Notes under the pieces: model-generated | The model's database searches: none | What the model saw: the letters and a program-made list of their open reading frames with translations, nothing else | What the model was told of the DNA's origin: nothing | NCBI GenBank assembly: GCA_027406905.1 | Contig: DAHZHT010000017.1 | Span: 1-38,353, forward strand | Source of the DNA: Elusimicrobiota bacterium | GTDB lineage: Bacteria; Elusimicrobiota; Elusimicrobia; UBA1565; UBA9628 | Length of the DNA: 38,353 nucleotides | Direction of reading: 5' to 3' | In this document: positions 8,531 through 17,013 of the stretch, in pieces | Numbering within the stretch: position 1 is the first letter of the stretch | Layout of the letters: each line of letters begins with the position of its first letter | Translations under genes and position numbers: made by a program

Positions 8531-9826
8531 ATGGCTGAGGAATATGACGCGCTAGTCGTAGGAGCTGGACCGGCCGGACTTTCAGCCGCAATCACGATGG
8601 CCCGCGCGGGCCTTAAAGTCGTCGTTCTGGAACGGGGAGAATATCCCGGAGCCAAGAACGTTCAAGGGGCCGTTCTTTATTCCAAGATGCTCCATGAAAT
8701 CGTCCCCGATTTTTGGAAAGAAGAAAACGCTCCGGTCGAGCGTCCGGTCGTTGAGCAAAAACTCTGCATCACGACCGAAGATTCCTGGGTCACGACCGGT
8801 TATCGTTCGCTTAAATTTCTCGATGGAATTCCCAATTGCTATACCATCATTCGCGTGAAATTCGACCGCTGGTACGCTCAAAAAGCGGAAGAGGCTGGGG
8901 CCGAGGTTTTCTGCGGGGTTACCGTCAAAGAAGTGATTAAAGAAAACGGCAAAGTCGTCGGAATTAAAACATCGGAGGGAGATGAGCTTCGCGCTTCGGT
9001 CGTAATAGCGGCAGACGGGGTCAATTCGATGATCGCGCAAAAAGCGGGTTTTATCGACGAACTTAAGCCCGCTGAAGTGGCCCTGGGCGCCAAAGAAGTG
9101 ATCGCTCTTGATCCAAAGATAATCGAAGACCGTTTCCAGCTAAATCCCGGAGAAGGCTCGACGATGGAAATGTTTGGCTCGACGACCTTGGGCATGATGG
9201 GCTACGTTTTTCTCTACACCAATAAAGAAAGCGTCTCACTCGGAGTCGGCTGCAAATTTTCGGATTACCAAAAGAAAAACATCCGCCCCTCCGATCATCT
9301 TGAATACGTTAAAACGCATCCTCTGATCAAAAAGCTGATATCCGGAGGCAAAACTCTTGAGTATTCCGCCCATCTGATTCCCGAGGGCGGGCTAAAATCC
9401 ATGCCGCCCTTGGCCGCCGATGGCTTCTTGGTCGCGGGGGATGCCGCGCAGATGACCAACCCCGCTTACCGCGAAGGCTCCAATCTCGCGATGACCTCTG
9501 GGAAATTGGCGGGAGAAACCGTAATCGAGGCCAAAAAGAAAAATGATTTTTCTAAAAGCTCTCTTTCTTCTTATGTTCAAAAATTAAAGGAAAGCTACGT
9601 TCTTAAAGACATGGAAGAAGTCAAGGATTTAGAAGACGCCGTTGAAAAAAGCCCCGGTTTTCTTGAGTTTTACCCAAAACTCGCCTGCGACTTGGCTCAT
9701 TTGCGTTTTTCCGCCGATGGGCAGCCCAAAAAAGGCCATATTAAAGAAGCTCTCCGATTAATCGGGAAGCGCGGATTTTTTCGCATCGCCAAGGATCTTT
9801 GGCCACTCAGAAAGGTTGGAATCTAA
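8531..9826 (+). CDS. fixC: Electron-transfer flavoprotein:quinone oxidoreductase, FixC type
   Basis: FixC (431 aa) is the FAD subunit that accepts electrons from reduced ETF and, with FixX, delivers them to membrane quinone. The N-terminal dinucleotide-binding motif is GAGPAG (residues 11-16) followed by the expected VVLERGEYPGAKNVQG loop. Later motifs include VVIAADGVNS and the second FAD motif FLVAGDAAQMTNPAYREGSNLAMTSG. Length and motif order match FixC of nitrogen fixers and their homologs in non-fixers. The gene starts two bases after the response regulator stop and its stop codon overlaps the fixX start, so all three genes form one unit. FixA/FixB (ETF) are not in the window. No nif genes are present, so a role in fatty acid or amino acid catabolism is more likely than nitrogen fixation. 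Confidence 0.93.
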   Translation: MAEEYDALVVGAGPAGLSAAITMARAGLKVVVLERGEYPGAKNVQGAVLYSKMLHEIVPDFWKEENAPVERPVVEQKLCITTEDSWVTTGYRSLKFLDGIPNCYTIIRVKFDRWYAQKAEEAGAEVFCGVTVKEVIKENGKVVGIKTSEGDELRASVVIAADGVNSMIAQKAGFIDELKPAEVALGAKEVIALDPKIIEDRFQLNPGEGSTMEMFGSTTLGMMGYVFLYTNKESVSLGVGCKFSDYQKKNIRPSDHLEYVKTHPLIKKLISGGKTLEYSAHLIPEGGLKSMPPLAADGFLVAGDAAQMTNPAYREGSNLAMTSGKLAGETVIEAKKKNDFSKSSLSSYVQKLKESYVLKDMEEVKDLEDAVEKSPGFLEFYPKLACDLAHLRFSADGQPKKGHIKEALRLIGKRGFFRIAKDLWPLRKVGI

Positions 9827-10152
9827 TGGAAGGAAATAAACTTGCCGCCGCCGCCGTCAAGGAAACAACCGAGGCGAAACTCGGAACCCTGGAATGGAAA
9901 AAGTCTCCAAACGCCCACATTCATCTAAAAGACTCTTCCGCGAACTCCCCCTGCGTCACTCAGTGCAAGGACAAAACCTGCGTCACCGTATGCCCGGCCA
10001 AGGTTTATGAATGGCATGAAGAAAAGAAATCCGTTGTCGTCAATTATGAAAACTGCATCGAGTGCGGCGGTTGCCGAATGCTCTGCCCTTTCGACAATAT
10101 CGTCTGCGATTGGCCGGAAGGCGGTATGGGCGTCAAGTATAAATACGGTTGA
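9826..10152 (+). CDS. fixX: Ferredoxin-like subunit FixX of ETF:quinone oxidoreductase
   Basis: FixX (108 aa) carries the Fe-S cluster that relays electrons between the FixC flavin and quinone. The cysteine pattern is as expected: Cys52 and Cys56 in CVTVCPAKVY, then Cys77, Cys80, Cys83 and Cys87 in CIECGGCRMLCP, followed by DNIVCDWPEGG and the C-terminal GVKYKYG. Two additional cysteines (43 and 47) precede the first pair. I chose the ATG at 9826, whose A is the last base of the fixC stop (TAATG) and which has GGTTGG upstream; an in-frame ATG at 9799 lies inside fixC and would add nine unrelated residues. It converges with the HEAT gene across a three-base gap. Confidence 0.93.
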   Translation: MEGNKLAAAAVKETTEAKLGTLEWKKSPNAHIHLKDSSANSPCVTQCKDKTCVTVCPAKVYEWHEEKKSVVVNYENCIECGGCRMLCPFDNIVCDWPEGGMGVKYKYG

Positions 10153-10155
10153 TTG

Positions 10156-12582
10156 TTAGTTAAGCCCTAAACGCCCAAGTTCCGACTGATACAAATACCC
10201 GAAATGCCAAGGGCCGACGATCTCGGAAAAGCGCTTTGGCATTTTATCTTCCAGGTTTTTGCCGATTTCTCGCCACGAGGCTCCTTTTGAAAGCCAATTC
10301 AGCGCGGAAAATAGAACTTCATTGTCGACCCGGTAATAACCCGTTCCCTCGTTTGCCAATACGACGCATCGAGGGCAGGCCTTTTTAATCTCCGTGATTT
10401 GGTCGACTGAACGGCAGGAACCCAGGAAGACCAATTTAGGTTTTTTGCCCGCATAGTTTTTCAATAGATCGGGAGTCGTCGCGGTAAACCAAGGTTCGCC
10501 CCGCATCGCCATCCATTGGGATCCGGAAACACGGCTTTTGAGGTGAACTGACTTCTCCCACTGCTTCCATTCCTCGCTGGTTCGGTGAACCCAACGGAAC
10601 CCCTCTTGGCCCCGAGGCGGGCCGATGAGTTCCATGCGAATAAAGCCGCGTTTTAAAACAATCCTAGGCCCAGTCTCAATAACCCTATATCCGCGAGCGA
10701 GGGCTTCCTTCAAGAAATCTCTAAATTGACGATATTGATCAAAGGCGATGAACCCATTCATTTGCCGGCGATTTTTCCCTAAAATTAGATCGGGATTAAT
10801 CGCGGGGGAACGCGCAAAATTACCGGGCAAAGAGACAGAAGAGTTAATTAAATTTTTTTCTTCTTGAGTCAGGCGATTGCCGTAATAGTCGCCAATCGCC
10901 GACAAAAGGGCGTCCAAACGTGTTGAGTCAATGCCTGTTGAGCTCTTTTTCTGGCGAACCAAGCCCTGGATAAAAGCGAGTCGGTCTTTTTGAGGCCAGA
11001 AAGACAACGCTCCATCGCAAAAAGCTCCCATTCTCACGGCGTCCCAGCCGCCGTGGGCGTCATCGGAACCAGGCGGAAACACATAGGAGGCAAGATTCAT
11101 GGCCAATGAGGGGTTTTTCTGAAGAAGCGGGCTCAACAAATCCATCTCGGAAAGTCTCAGAAAAAAATTCCTGGTCTCGGCCTTATCGGGGTCCTCGGCA
11201 TTGAGCCAATCAAGAAAGCCCTCTTCTTTGCCCTTGATTTTCTTTTGAATATTAGCGAGGACCGCCGTCCCCACATCATGGGCATGAATGGGGCTGATAG
11301 CCAAAATCGAATAAAGAGCGTCCGAGTTGGTCAAAGAATCAAAAAGATGTTTCTGATCCTCTAGACTGGACTCAAATAAGAGGTGGGATTGCTCGACCAT
11401 ATACCCCAGAACGCTTTGGGCTTGATATTTGAGGGAATGCGCTTGAGACAAGGAATTCTCATCGGATAAAACCTTCGCGAAAACGGCCACTTCCGTCATC
11501 ATCCGGGCAGCCTGCGGGTCCAAGGAAAAAGAGACGCTGGATTTAAGCCCCATACGCTCTAGGAATAAGGACAGACCCAGGTTCTGATCTTGCTCTTGGG
11601 CTTTATTTAACCGAATAAAATCCGCGCGCAAAATATTGAGAGCCACTCCTAAAGATTCTCCCCTCTCCGTTTTTGAATCAATCGCTTTAGAGACCATGCC
11701 TAAAGCCGCGTTTAAAGAGCGCGAGTCGCGGCTGCGGTTTAAAGCCGTCAGTATTTTACCTCTGACATAATCGTCTTTTTCCTTTTGGAACAAATCCCAA
11801 AGATCATCTACCGCTTCGGGGCCGCCCAAGGCTCCCAACCAATGAACGGCGGATGCGCGCACCCAACGAGAGGAGTCGGTTTTGGCGATTTCATTAAGTT
11901 TAGGTAAAGACGCAAATCCAGAAAGCCCTAAAATGCGAACGCCATTGATTCGTTCAAATTCATTGGGGCTTTTTAGTTCCGTTTGGAGGAAGGGAAAAAT
12001 CGCGGGCGCGGGCTTTGTCTGGCCGGGCGTTAAAGGCCCTCCCACCGAAGGCGGCAAAGAGCCTCCGTCAAAGAGCCAGCTCCAAGAAGCATCTCCCGAG
12101 GATAAAGAAGAGCGAATTCGGCCGATAACGCGCTTATCCAGGCCAACAGAGAGCAATTGCCGTAAAATTTCGGGATGAGATTTCAAATACTGTTGGGCCG
12201 ATTTTTGGGATGCTTGGGAAAGTTTTAAGCGGCTGACAAGAGACGCCGCTGAAGAAGAATTAAAATCTTTTAGGTTTTCAATGATGTTCCTCAATTCCTC
12301 ACTCCCAGCGTATTGGAGAGGATTAATCACGGAATAACTTTTTAAATCCAGGTGAATAAAAGCCCCGCCCTTAATTCCAATTCCATAAGGTTTGAGAAGT
12401 TCAAAATGAGACCCTGTCAAGGCCGCGATTTCTTGCCCCAACTGCCCATCCATAAAATGAGGCCTCTCAAAAGCGATTTTATGAGCCAAGGTTAGGCTGC
12501 TCGCGGAATTGGAACGCAAAATAGAAGCGGCAAAGAGAGGAGACAAAAGAAAAGCGGCAAGAAAGCGAAACTCAATAGGCAT
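10156..12582 (-). CDS. Exported HEAT-repeat protein with a caspase-like C-terminal segment
   Basis: The 808-aa product has a signal peptide (PIEFRFLAAFLLSPLFAAS). Residues about 200-290 contain HEAT/PBS-lyase-like helical repeats, for example INGVRILGLSGFASLPKLNEI and RASAVHWLGALGGPEAVDDL. A long helical middle region is unrecognised. The C-terminal 120 residues contain MAMRGEPWF, then KPKLVFLGSCRSVDQ with Cys723, then VLANEGTGYYRVDNEVL. This is the layout I know from caspase-fold proteins with an RGH...LGSC dyad, but here the expected His is Glu696, so catalysis is doubtful. It is last in the fabG-to-HEAT run, 45 bases after the histidine kinase. The function is unknown. The HEAT part is clear; the caspase link is an inference from short motifs. 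Confidence 0.72.
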   Translation of the reverse strand: MPIEFRFLAAFLLSPLFAASILRSNSASSLTLAHKIAFERPHFMDGQLGQEIAALTGSHFELLKPYGIGIKGGAFIHLDLKSYSVINPLQYAGSEELRNIIENLKDFNSSSAASLVSRLKLSQASQKSAQQYLKSHPEILRQLLSVGLDKRVIGRIRSSLSSGDASWSWLFDGGSLPPSVGGPLTPGQTKPAPAIFPFLQTELKSPNEFERINGVRILGLSGFASLPKLNEIAKTDSSRWVRASAVHWLGALGGPEAVDDLWDLFQKEKDDYVRGKILTALNRSRDSRSLNAALGMVSKAIDSKTERGESLGVALNILRADFIRLNKAQEQDQNLGLSLFLERMGLKSSVSFSLDPQAARMMTEVAVFAKVLSDENSLSQAHSLKYQAQSVLGYMVEQSHLLFESSLEDQKHLFDSLTNSDALYSILAISPIHAHDVGTAVLANIQKKIKGKEEGFLDWLNAEDPDKAETRNFFLRLSEMDLLSPLLQKNPSLAMNLASYVFPPGSDDAHGGWDAVRMGAFCDGALSFWPQKDRLAFIQGLVRQKKSSTGIDSTRLDALLSAIGDYYGNRLTQEEKNLINSSVSLPGNFARSPAINPDLILGKNRRQMNGFIAFDQYRQFRDFLKEALARGYRVIETGPRIVLKRGFIRMELIGPPRGQEGFRWVHRTSEEWKQWEKSVHLKSRVSGSQWMAMRGEPWFTATTPDLLKNYAGKKPKLVFLGSCRSVDQITEIKKACPRCVVLANEGTGYYRVDNEVLFSALNWLSKGASWREIGKNLEDKMPKRFSEIVGPWHFGYLYQSELGRLGLN

Positions 12583-12627
12583 GATGACAAAGCCTATTGT
12601 ATCAATTTATCGACGGAAAAAATTTTA

Positions 12628-13806
12628 TCAAAACATCATCAATGCGGACAGAACCGTCAGCAAACAAGAGGACGCTTTAGAATCTGAATTTAAAGGGATT
12701 TTAACGGTAAACACGCTTCCACCTCCCGGGCGATTCTCTCCTGAAATGATGCCCCCAAGAGCATTAACCGCTATTTTGCAAAAGGCAAGACCGATTCCCG
12801 CGCCGCCAATCCCGCGGGAAACCCCCTGAGAGTCCGCCGTGTATTTTTTGAAAAGATTATTCTTTACTGTTTCACTGAGCCCTGGACCGCGATCTAAAAC
12901 CGAAAAAACAGCCATGGAGTCAGACTGTTTTCCGCAAATTTCCACAACACCGCCTTTAGGCGAGAATTTGACGGCATTCGAAAGCAAATTAACCAATACC
13001 CTCAAAAACAGATTTGGGTCTGTCTCCAATTTATCCAAGCCAGACTCAAAATCGTGGGTAATCTTGACCTGGCGCCTTAGACAAACCCCTTCGAACAGCG
13101 TCTCTATTTTCTTGATGATATCAGATAGAGAAACTCGTTGAATCTGAACCTTCAAAAGCCCCTCTTCTTCATAGCGGGAAATATCAAGCATATTGTTCAA
13201 CATCAAGAGCATGTAATTGGCGGATTCTCCGGCATGGGCCAGCAACTGAGAAGCCCGCTCATCAGTGACAAGCCCGCGAGAATTAATGATATCCAAACTT
13301 CCCTTAATCGAAGCCAGCGGCACCTTTAAATCATGAATCGTCATATCCAGCATATCTTGCTGAACACGGGAAACAATTTCCTCGTTGATTTGCTTTTCAA
13401 CGTCCTTAGGCCGGCTGGTTTTGAGGGAATTCTCAAGCGGAAGATGGACGTTGACGCGGGCCAACAATTCTTCGATAATGAAAGGTTTCTGGATATAATC
13501 CTGAGCTCCGGCTTTAAAGGCTTCAAGCTTGCTTTCAAGGTCTCCCCGAGCCGTCAAGACGATAAAGGGAACAGGGTTGCCCTTGGAGCGAAGATATTTA
13601 AGCACATCTAGGCCGATCCCATCAGGCAACCCCATGTCGCTAATCACCAAGCCGGGTTGAGACGATCCCAAAACTTCTAGAGCCTTATGAACGGAATCGG
13701 CCGCGAGAACCGAAAGATGGGCGTAAGTAAGCGCTCTTTCAAGCAACCTTAACGTTTCCGGATCGTCTTCGATAATAACGACAAGCCGGGCAGACTCCTC
13801 CGCCAT
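12628..13806 (-). CDS. Soluble hybrid: receiver domain plus histidine kinase
   Basis: The protein (392 aa from the ATG at 13806) begins with a receiver domain: acidic pair Asp14/Asp15 (IIEDDPETL), phosphoacceptor Asp57 (VISDMGLPDG), Thr85 and Lys107 (IQKPF). The kinase follows: phosphorylated His158 in TIHDLKVPLASI, an N-box NLLSNAVKFSP, a G1 box DRGPGL and a G2 box GGAGIGLAFC. No membrane segment, PAS or GAF domain is present, so the receiver itself probably senses by being phosphorylated by another kinase. I chose the second ATG because GGGAGGGG sits just before it; the first ATG, at 13821, is part of that ribosome site. The gene lies 28 bases after the acyl-CoA dehydrogenase in the same direction. 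Confidence 0.92.
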   Translation of the reverse strand: MAEESARLVVIIEDDPETLRLLERALTYAHLSVLAADSVHKALEVLGSSQPGLVISDMGLPDGIGLDVLKYLRSKGNPVPFIVLTARGDLESKLEAFKAGAQDYIQKPFIIEELLARVNVHLPLENSLKTSRPKDVEKQINEEIVSRVQQDMLDMTIHDLKVPLASIKGSLDIINSRGLVTDERASQLLAHAGESANYMLLMLNNMLDISRYEEEGLLKVQIQRVSLSDIIKKIETLFEGVCLRRQVKITHDFESGLDKLETDPNLFLRVLVNLLSNAVKFSPKGGVVEICGKQSDSMAVFSVLDRGPGLSETVKNNLFKKYTADSQGVSRGIGGAGIGLAFCKIAVNALGGIISGENRPGGGSVFTVKIPLNSDSKASSCLLTVLSALMMF

Positions 13807-13834
13807 CTTTTCCCCTCCCATTAAATTGGAAATT

Positions 13835-15079
13835 CTACGCGAGAACGGCCTCTTTCTGTTTAGAGGCGGATTCTTTAATAATCATCATCGCGATCTCATT
13901 TCTCTGAATCTGATTGGTGCCCTCATAGATTTGAGTGATTTTCGCGTCCCGCATATATTTCTCGATAGGGAAATCCCGCATATAGCCAATTCCGCCGCAC
14001 ATCTGAACGCAATCGGTCGCGACTCTCATCGCGGTATCGGAACAAAGAACCTTGCACATTCCGGATTCTTTAGTCCATCTCTTCACGTTGAGCTTGTTCA
14101 TCTCATCGTAGACGATGGTCTGATTTTGAACCGCGGCATCTATCGCCGGCTGCATGGCACGGTCCATGGCCTTGGCGGTCGCGTAAAGAAGCGCGCGCCC
14201 GGATTCAAGGGCCGTCGCGCAATCGGCCAGCATATGTTGAATGGCCTGAAAGCTAGCGATCGCTTGACCGAACTGTTTTCTCGCTCTCACATATGACAAG
14301 GTCTCATCCAACGCTCCTTGTCCGATGCCCAAGGCCTGCGCCGCGACTCCCGGACGCGACATATCGAATGTGTTCTGCGCGACAAAAAGGCCATAGCCTT
14401 CTTTGTAGAGAACATTTGATTTCGGGATTTTACAATTGTTAAAGACAAGCTCGTAAGTCGAAGAGGCGCGAATTCCCATTTTTTGCTCTTTTTTGCCGAA
14501 TGAAAAGCCCGGAGTTCCTTTCTCAACTACAAACGCCGTAATTCCGCGCGCCCCCCTGGCCGGATTAGTGGTCGCAAAAGTGGTATAGATCTCAGCGGCA
14601 TTTCCACTCGAGCAGAAGTTTTTGATTCCATTGACGACATAATGGTCGCCTTCTAATTTGGCCATGCATTTGGTCGCAGTCGCGTCCGAACCGGCGCCCG
14701 GCTCGGTCAACGCGAAAGCCCCTAAGCGTTTTCCCGACGCTAAATCGGGAATCCATCTCTTTCTCTGTTCGGCGTTGCCAAAGAGAAGAATCGGTATCGC
14801 GCAAAGACCCGACGCCGCCATAGAAAGAGCGATTCCGCCGCAAGCGCGGGACAGTTGCTCGACCACTAACACGAAATCCATCGTGCCGCCGCCAAGACCG
14901 CCGTATTCCTGAGGGAGATAAACGCCAAATAAATCCGCTTTTCTCATCTCTTCGATAATCGGCCACGGAAATTCTTCGGTTTGATCGTAATGTTCGCGAA
15001 CCGGCCTAATTTTTTGTTGCCCCAACTGATAAGCCAAAGACGCCACTTCCTGCTGCTGCTCATTTAATTCATAATCCAT
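13835..15079 (-). CDS. Acyl-CoA dehydrogenase
   Basis: This is an FAD-dependent acyl-CoA dehydrogenase of 414 aa that introduces the alpha-beta double bond in an acyl-CoA and hands electrons to ETF. Conserved segments include FALTEPGAGSDA, FCSSGNAAEIY, the FAD/tetramer block RKQFGQAIASFQAIQ, MCGGIGYMRDFPIEKYMRDAK and IYEGTNQIQRNEIA. Glu386 of IYEG is the catalytic base position used by short- and medium-chain enzymes, so it is not an isovaleryl-type enzyme with the base elsewhere. Substrate chain length cannot be told from the sequence. AAGGAGAAATT precedes the ATG. It follows rnc by nine bases and fits functionally with fixCX, the downstream electron acceptor, 3.7 kb away on the other strand. 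Confidence 0.94.
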   Translation of the reverse strand: MDYELNEQQQEVASLAYQLGQQKIRPVREHYDQTEEFPWPIIEEMRKADLFGVYLPQEYGGLGGGTMDFVLVVEQLSRACGGIALSMAASGLCAIPILLFGNAEQRKRWIPDLASGKRLGAFALTEPGAGSDATATKCMAKLEGDHYVVNGIKNFCSSGNAAEIYTTFATTNPARGARGITAFVVEKGTPGFSFGKKEQKMGIRASSTYELVFNNCKIPKSNVLYKEGYGLFVAQNTFDMSRPGVAAQALGIGQGALDETLSYVRARKQFGQAIASFQAIQHMLADCATALESGRALLYATAKAMDRAMQPAIDAAVQNQTIVYDEMNKLNVKRWTKESGMCKVLCSDTAMRVATDCVQMCGGIGYMRDFPIEKYMRDAKITQIYEGTNQIQRNEIAMMIIKESASKQKEAVLA

Positions 15080-15088
15080 AATTTCTCC

Positions 15089-15823
15089 TTAGCGAATCTT
15101 TTTTTGACTCTCTTCTTTAATTGATTTTAAAGCTTCTCGCGCGGCATTCTGCTCCGCCGCTTTCTTGTTTTTTCCCCGCCCGTAGCCGCGAATCATTCCT
15201 CCAACATCAACGGTGACCTCGAAAGTCTTATCATGATCCGGCCCCACCATTTTTATAACCTGATAAACGGGCGTGACTCTCGATTTCTTTTGGGCATATT
15301 CCTGGAGTTCGCTTTTATAGTCGGATTCCCCTTCAAGCGGTTCTTTCCCCATTTCCAGAAGGCGGCGGATGAATTTTTCGGCGGCGGGATATCCGCCGTC
15401 TAAATAAATCGCCCCAATCAAAGCTTCCAGAGCGTTTCCCAACAAGTTAGGACGCGAGCGCCCGCCGGACTGCTCCTCGCCGACCCCCAAATAGAGATAC
15501 GCGCCAAGGTTAATCCGCGCCGCCCACCGCGCCAAACTCAGACGAGACACGATCCGAGATTTGCGTTTTGAAAGATGCCCTTCATCCTCATCGGGATATT
15601 CCCTATAAAGATGATGCGCGACCACTGTCGAAAGAACGCTGTCTCCCAAAAACTCCAAACGCTCATTACAGGCGCTCTCGCCTGATTCAGCGGCGTAAGA
15701 GCGGTGGGAAAGGGCTTCTTTTAGCAGAGTCGCGGAAGAAAAGCGATAGCCGATAACCCTCTCTAAAGGAGGGTTATCGGCTGTATTCCCTAGAAAAACG
15801 CTCTCATCGGGAACAAGCGTCAT
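15089..15823 (-). CDS. rnc: Ribonuclease III
   Basis: RNase III (244 aa) cuts double-stranded RNA in rRNA and mRNA processing. The catalytic domain has the signature NERLEFLGDSVL (residues 53-64, with metal-binding Glu57 and Asp61) and the second acidic site in GNALEALIGAIYLDGG. The C-terminal dsRNA-binding domain contains SDYKSELQEYAQKK and ends GRGKNKKAAEQNAAREAL. I use the ATG at 15823 because GGCGGAG lies seven bases upstream; the in-frame ATG at 15844 has no ribosome site and adds only seven residues. The order acpP-rnc is widespread in bacteria. Gaps are 34 bases to acpP and nine to the acyl-CoA dehydrogenase. Confidence 0.95.
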   Translation of the reverse strand: MTLVPDESVFLGNTADNPPLERVIGYRFSSATLLKEALSHRSYAAESGESACNERLEFLGDSVLSTVVAHHLYREYPDEDEGHLSKRKSRIVSRLSLARWAARINLGAYLYLGVGEEQSGGRSRPNLLGNALEALIGAIYLDGGYPAAEKFIRRLLEMGKEPLEGESDYKSELQEYAQKKSRVTPVYQVIKMVGPDHDKTFEVTVDVGGMIRGYGRGKNKKAAEQNAAREALKSIKEESQKKIR

Positions 15824-15857
15824 TAGCTCTCCGCCCAACGACATGGGGGCGCAATCG

Positions 15858-16112
15858 CTATTTCTTCGCGTGCGCTGTCACGTAATCGATCGCTTGGCCG
15901 ACAGTTTGGATTTTCTCAGCCTGATCGTCGGGAATTTCAGTGTCAAATTCTTCTTCGAGCGCCATGACCAACTCGACGGTATCCAAAGAATCTGCGCCTA
16001 GATCGTTGACGAAATGGGCCTGGGGAGTCACTTCTCCCGGATCAACGCCCAATTGCTCAACAATAATTTTTTTCACGCGATCATTAATGCTGCCGCTTGC
16101 TGTTTCAGTCAT
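15858..16112 (-). CDS. acpP: Acyl carrier protein
   Basis: AcpP (84 aa) carries fatty acyl intermediates on a phosphopantetheine arm. The attachment site is Ser42 in [22 protein letters not shown], matching the universal DSL motif, and the acidic helix III region follows. The start at 16112 is preceded by AGGGGGAAAC; the upstream in-frame ATG at 16145 falls inside fabG and adds residues with no family counterpart. It lies 16 bases after fabG and 34 before rnc, the classical fab cluster order. The N-terminal eight residues (MTETASGS) extend slightly beyond typical ACPs. Confidence 0.96.
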   Translation of the reverse strand: MTETASGSINDRVKKIIVEQLGVDPGEVTPQAHFVNDLGADSLDTVELVMALEEEFDTEIPDDQAEKIQTVGQAIDYVTAHAKK

Positions 16113-16128
16113 GTTTCCCCCTAGTTTT

Positions 16129-16914
16129 TTACATGTACCCGCCACCGTTCACATTCAGAACGTGGCCAGTAATATACGACGAATCCTCTGACGCTAAAAA
16201 CAAAACGGCCTTGGCGATTTCTATGGGCTCTCCGATCCGACCAAGAAGAACGCCGGATAAAAATTTCTGCCTTTCCGCCTCTGGAACCGCGTCGGTCATG
16301 CGGGTCTTGACAAACCCCGGCGCGACGGCATTACAAAGGATATTGCGGGAAGCGAACTCTTTGGCGCAAGACTTGGTAAAGGCGATCAAGCCTCCTTTAG
16401 AAGCCGCATAGTTGGCCTGCCCCGCATTGCCTTCCTCTCCAACAACCGAGGCCATATTGATAATCCGCCCATAGTGGGCCTTAAGCATTGGCCGCACCAC
16501 CGCTTTCGTGAAATTAAATGGGCCTTTCAAATTGATATTGAGAACCAAATCCCAATCGGCATCGGACATTCTCATCAGCAAATTATCCCGAGTGACGCCG
16601 GCATTGTTAATGAGGATATCGATTTTCCCAAATTTCGCGATCGTCTGTTTGACCACTTCCTCGCAGGAATCGAATTTAGTGACATCGCAAGCCAGACCTA
16701 ATGATTCAAAACCTTTTGAGGAAAAATCTTGGGCGGCTGCGGAAACTTTCTGTCCATCGACATCGACTAAAACGACCTTGGCTCCTTCTTTTAAAAAGAG
16801 ATCCGCAATCGCAAGGCCAATTCCCTGGGCCGAACCAGTGACAATCGCCACGCGATCTTTCAGTCTTTGATGAGACACAGCCGAGGATTTATTTTCCGCC
16901 ATTGTTGTTTCCAT
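16129..16914 (-). CDS. fabG: 3-oxoacyl-[ACP] reductase FabG
   Basis: FabG (261 aa) reduces 3-ketoacyl-ACP with NADPH in fatty acid synthesis. It is a classical short-chain dehydrogenase: TGSAQGIG (residues 26-33) binds the cofactor, NNAGVTRDN contains the NNAG motif, and the catalytic Ser, Tyr and Lys lie in [13 protein letters not shown] and NYAASKGG. The C-terminus, [21 protein letters not shown], is the typical FabG ending. Position next to acpP supports FabG over other reductases. The N-terminal 18 residues extend past the usual start, but GAGGGGG lies a short distance before the ATG at 16914, so I keep it. The gene heads a long minus-strand run and has a 9-base inverted repeat in its upstream region. 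Confidence 0.94.
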   Translation of the reverse strand: METTMAENKSSAVSHQRLKDRVAIVTGSAQGIGLAIADLFLKEGAKVVLVDVDGQKVSAAAQDFSSKGFESLGLACDVTKFDSCEEVVKQTIAKFGKIDILINNAGVTRDNLLMRMSDADWDLVLNINLKGPFNFTKAVVRPMLKAHYGRIINMASVVGEEGNAGQANYAASKGGLIAFTKSCAKEFASRNILCNAVAPGFVKTRMTDAVPEAERQKFLSGVLLGRIGEPIEIAKAVLFLASEDSSYITGHVLNVNGGGYM

Positions 16915-16930
16915 AACGACCCCCTCATTG

Positions 16931-16963
16931 ATGTTGCAAAATTTAAACCCGCAATTGCAACAT
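16931..16963. promoter_or_regulatory. Inverted repeat between fabG and the chelatase gene
   Basis: ATGTTGCAA (16931-16939) and TTGCAACAT (16955-16963) form a perfect 9-base inverted repeat around a 15-base spacer, 17 bases upstream of the fabG ATG. The centre-to-centre spacing of 24 bases is near two helical turns, as for a dimeric operator. A hairpin is the alternative reading, but no T-run follows on either strand. The regulator is unknown. Confidence 0.45.
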
Positions 16964-17013
16964 TCATTTCGTTTTCAAAAAAACGCCCGCCAAAATAGAT
17001 ATACTATATTGCG

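Noticed and set aside
8531..10152. fixCX as a sign of nitrogen fixation
   Set aside because: FixC/FixX homologs are common ETF:quinone oxidoreductases; no nif or fixAB gene is present.
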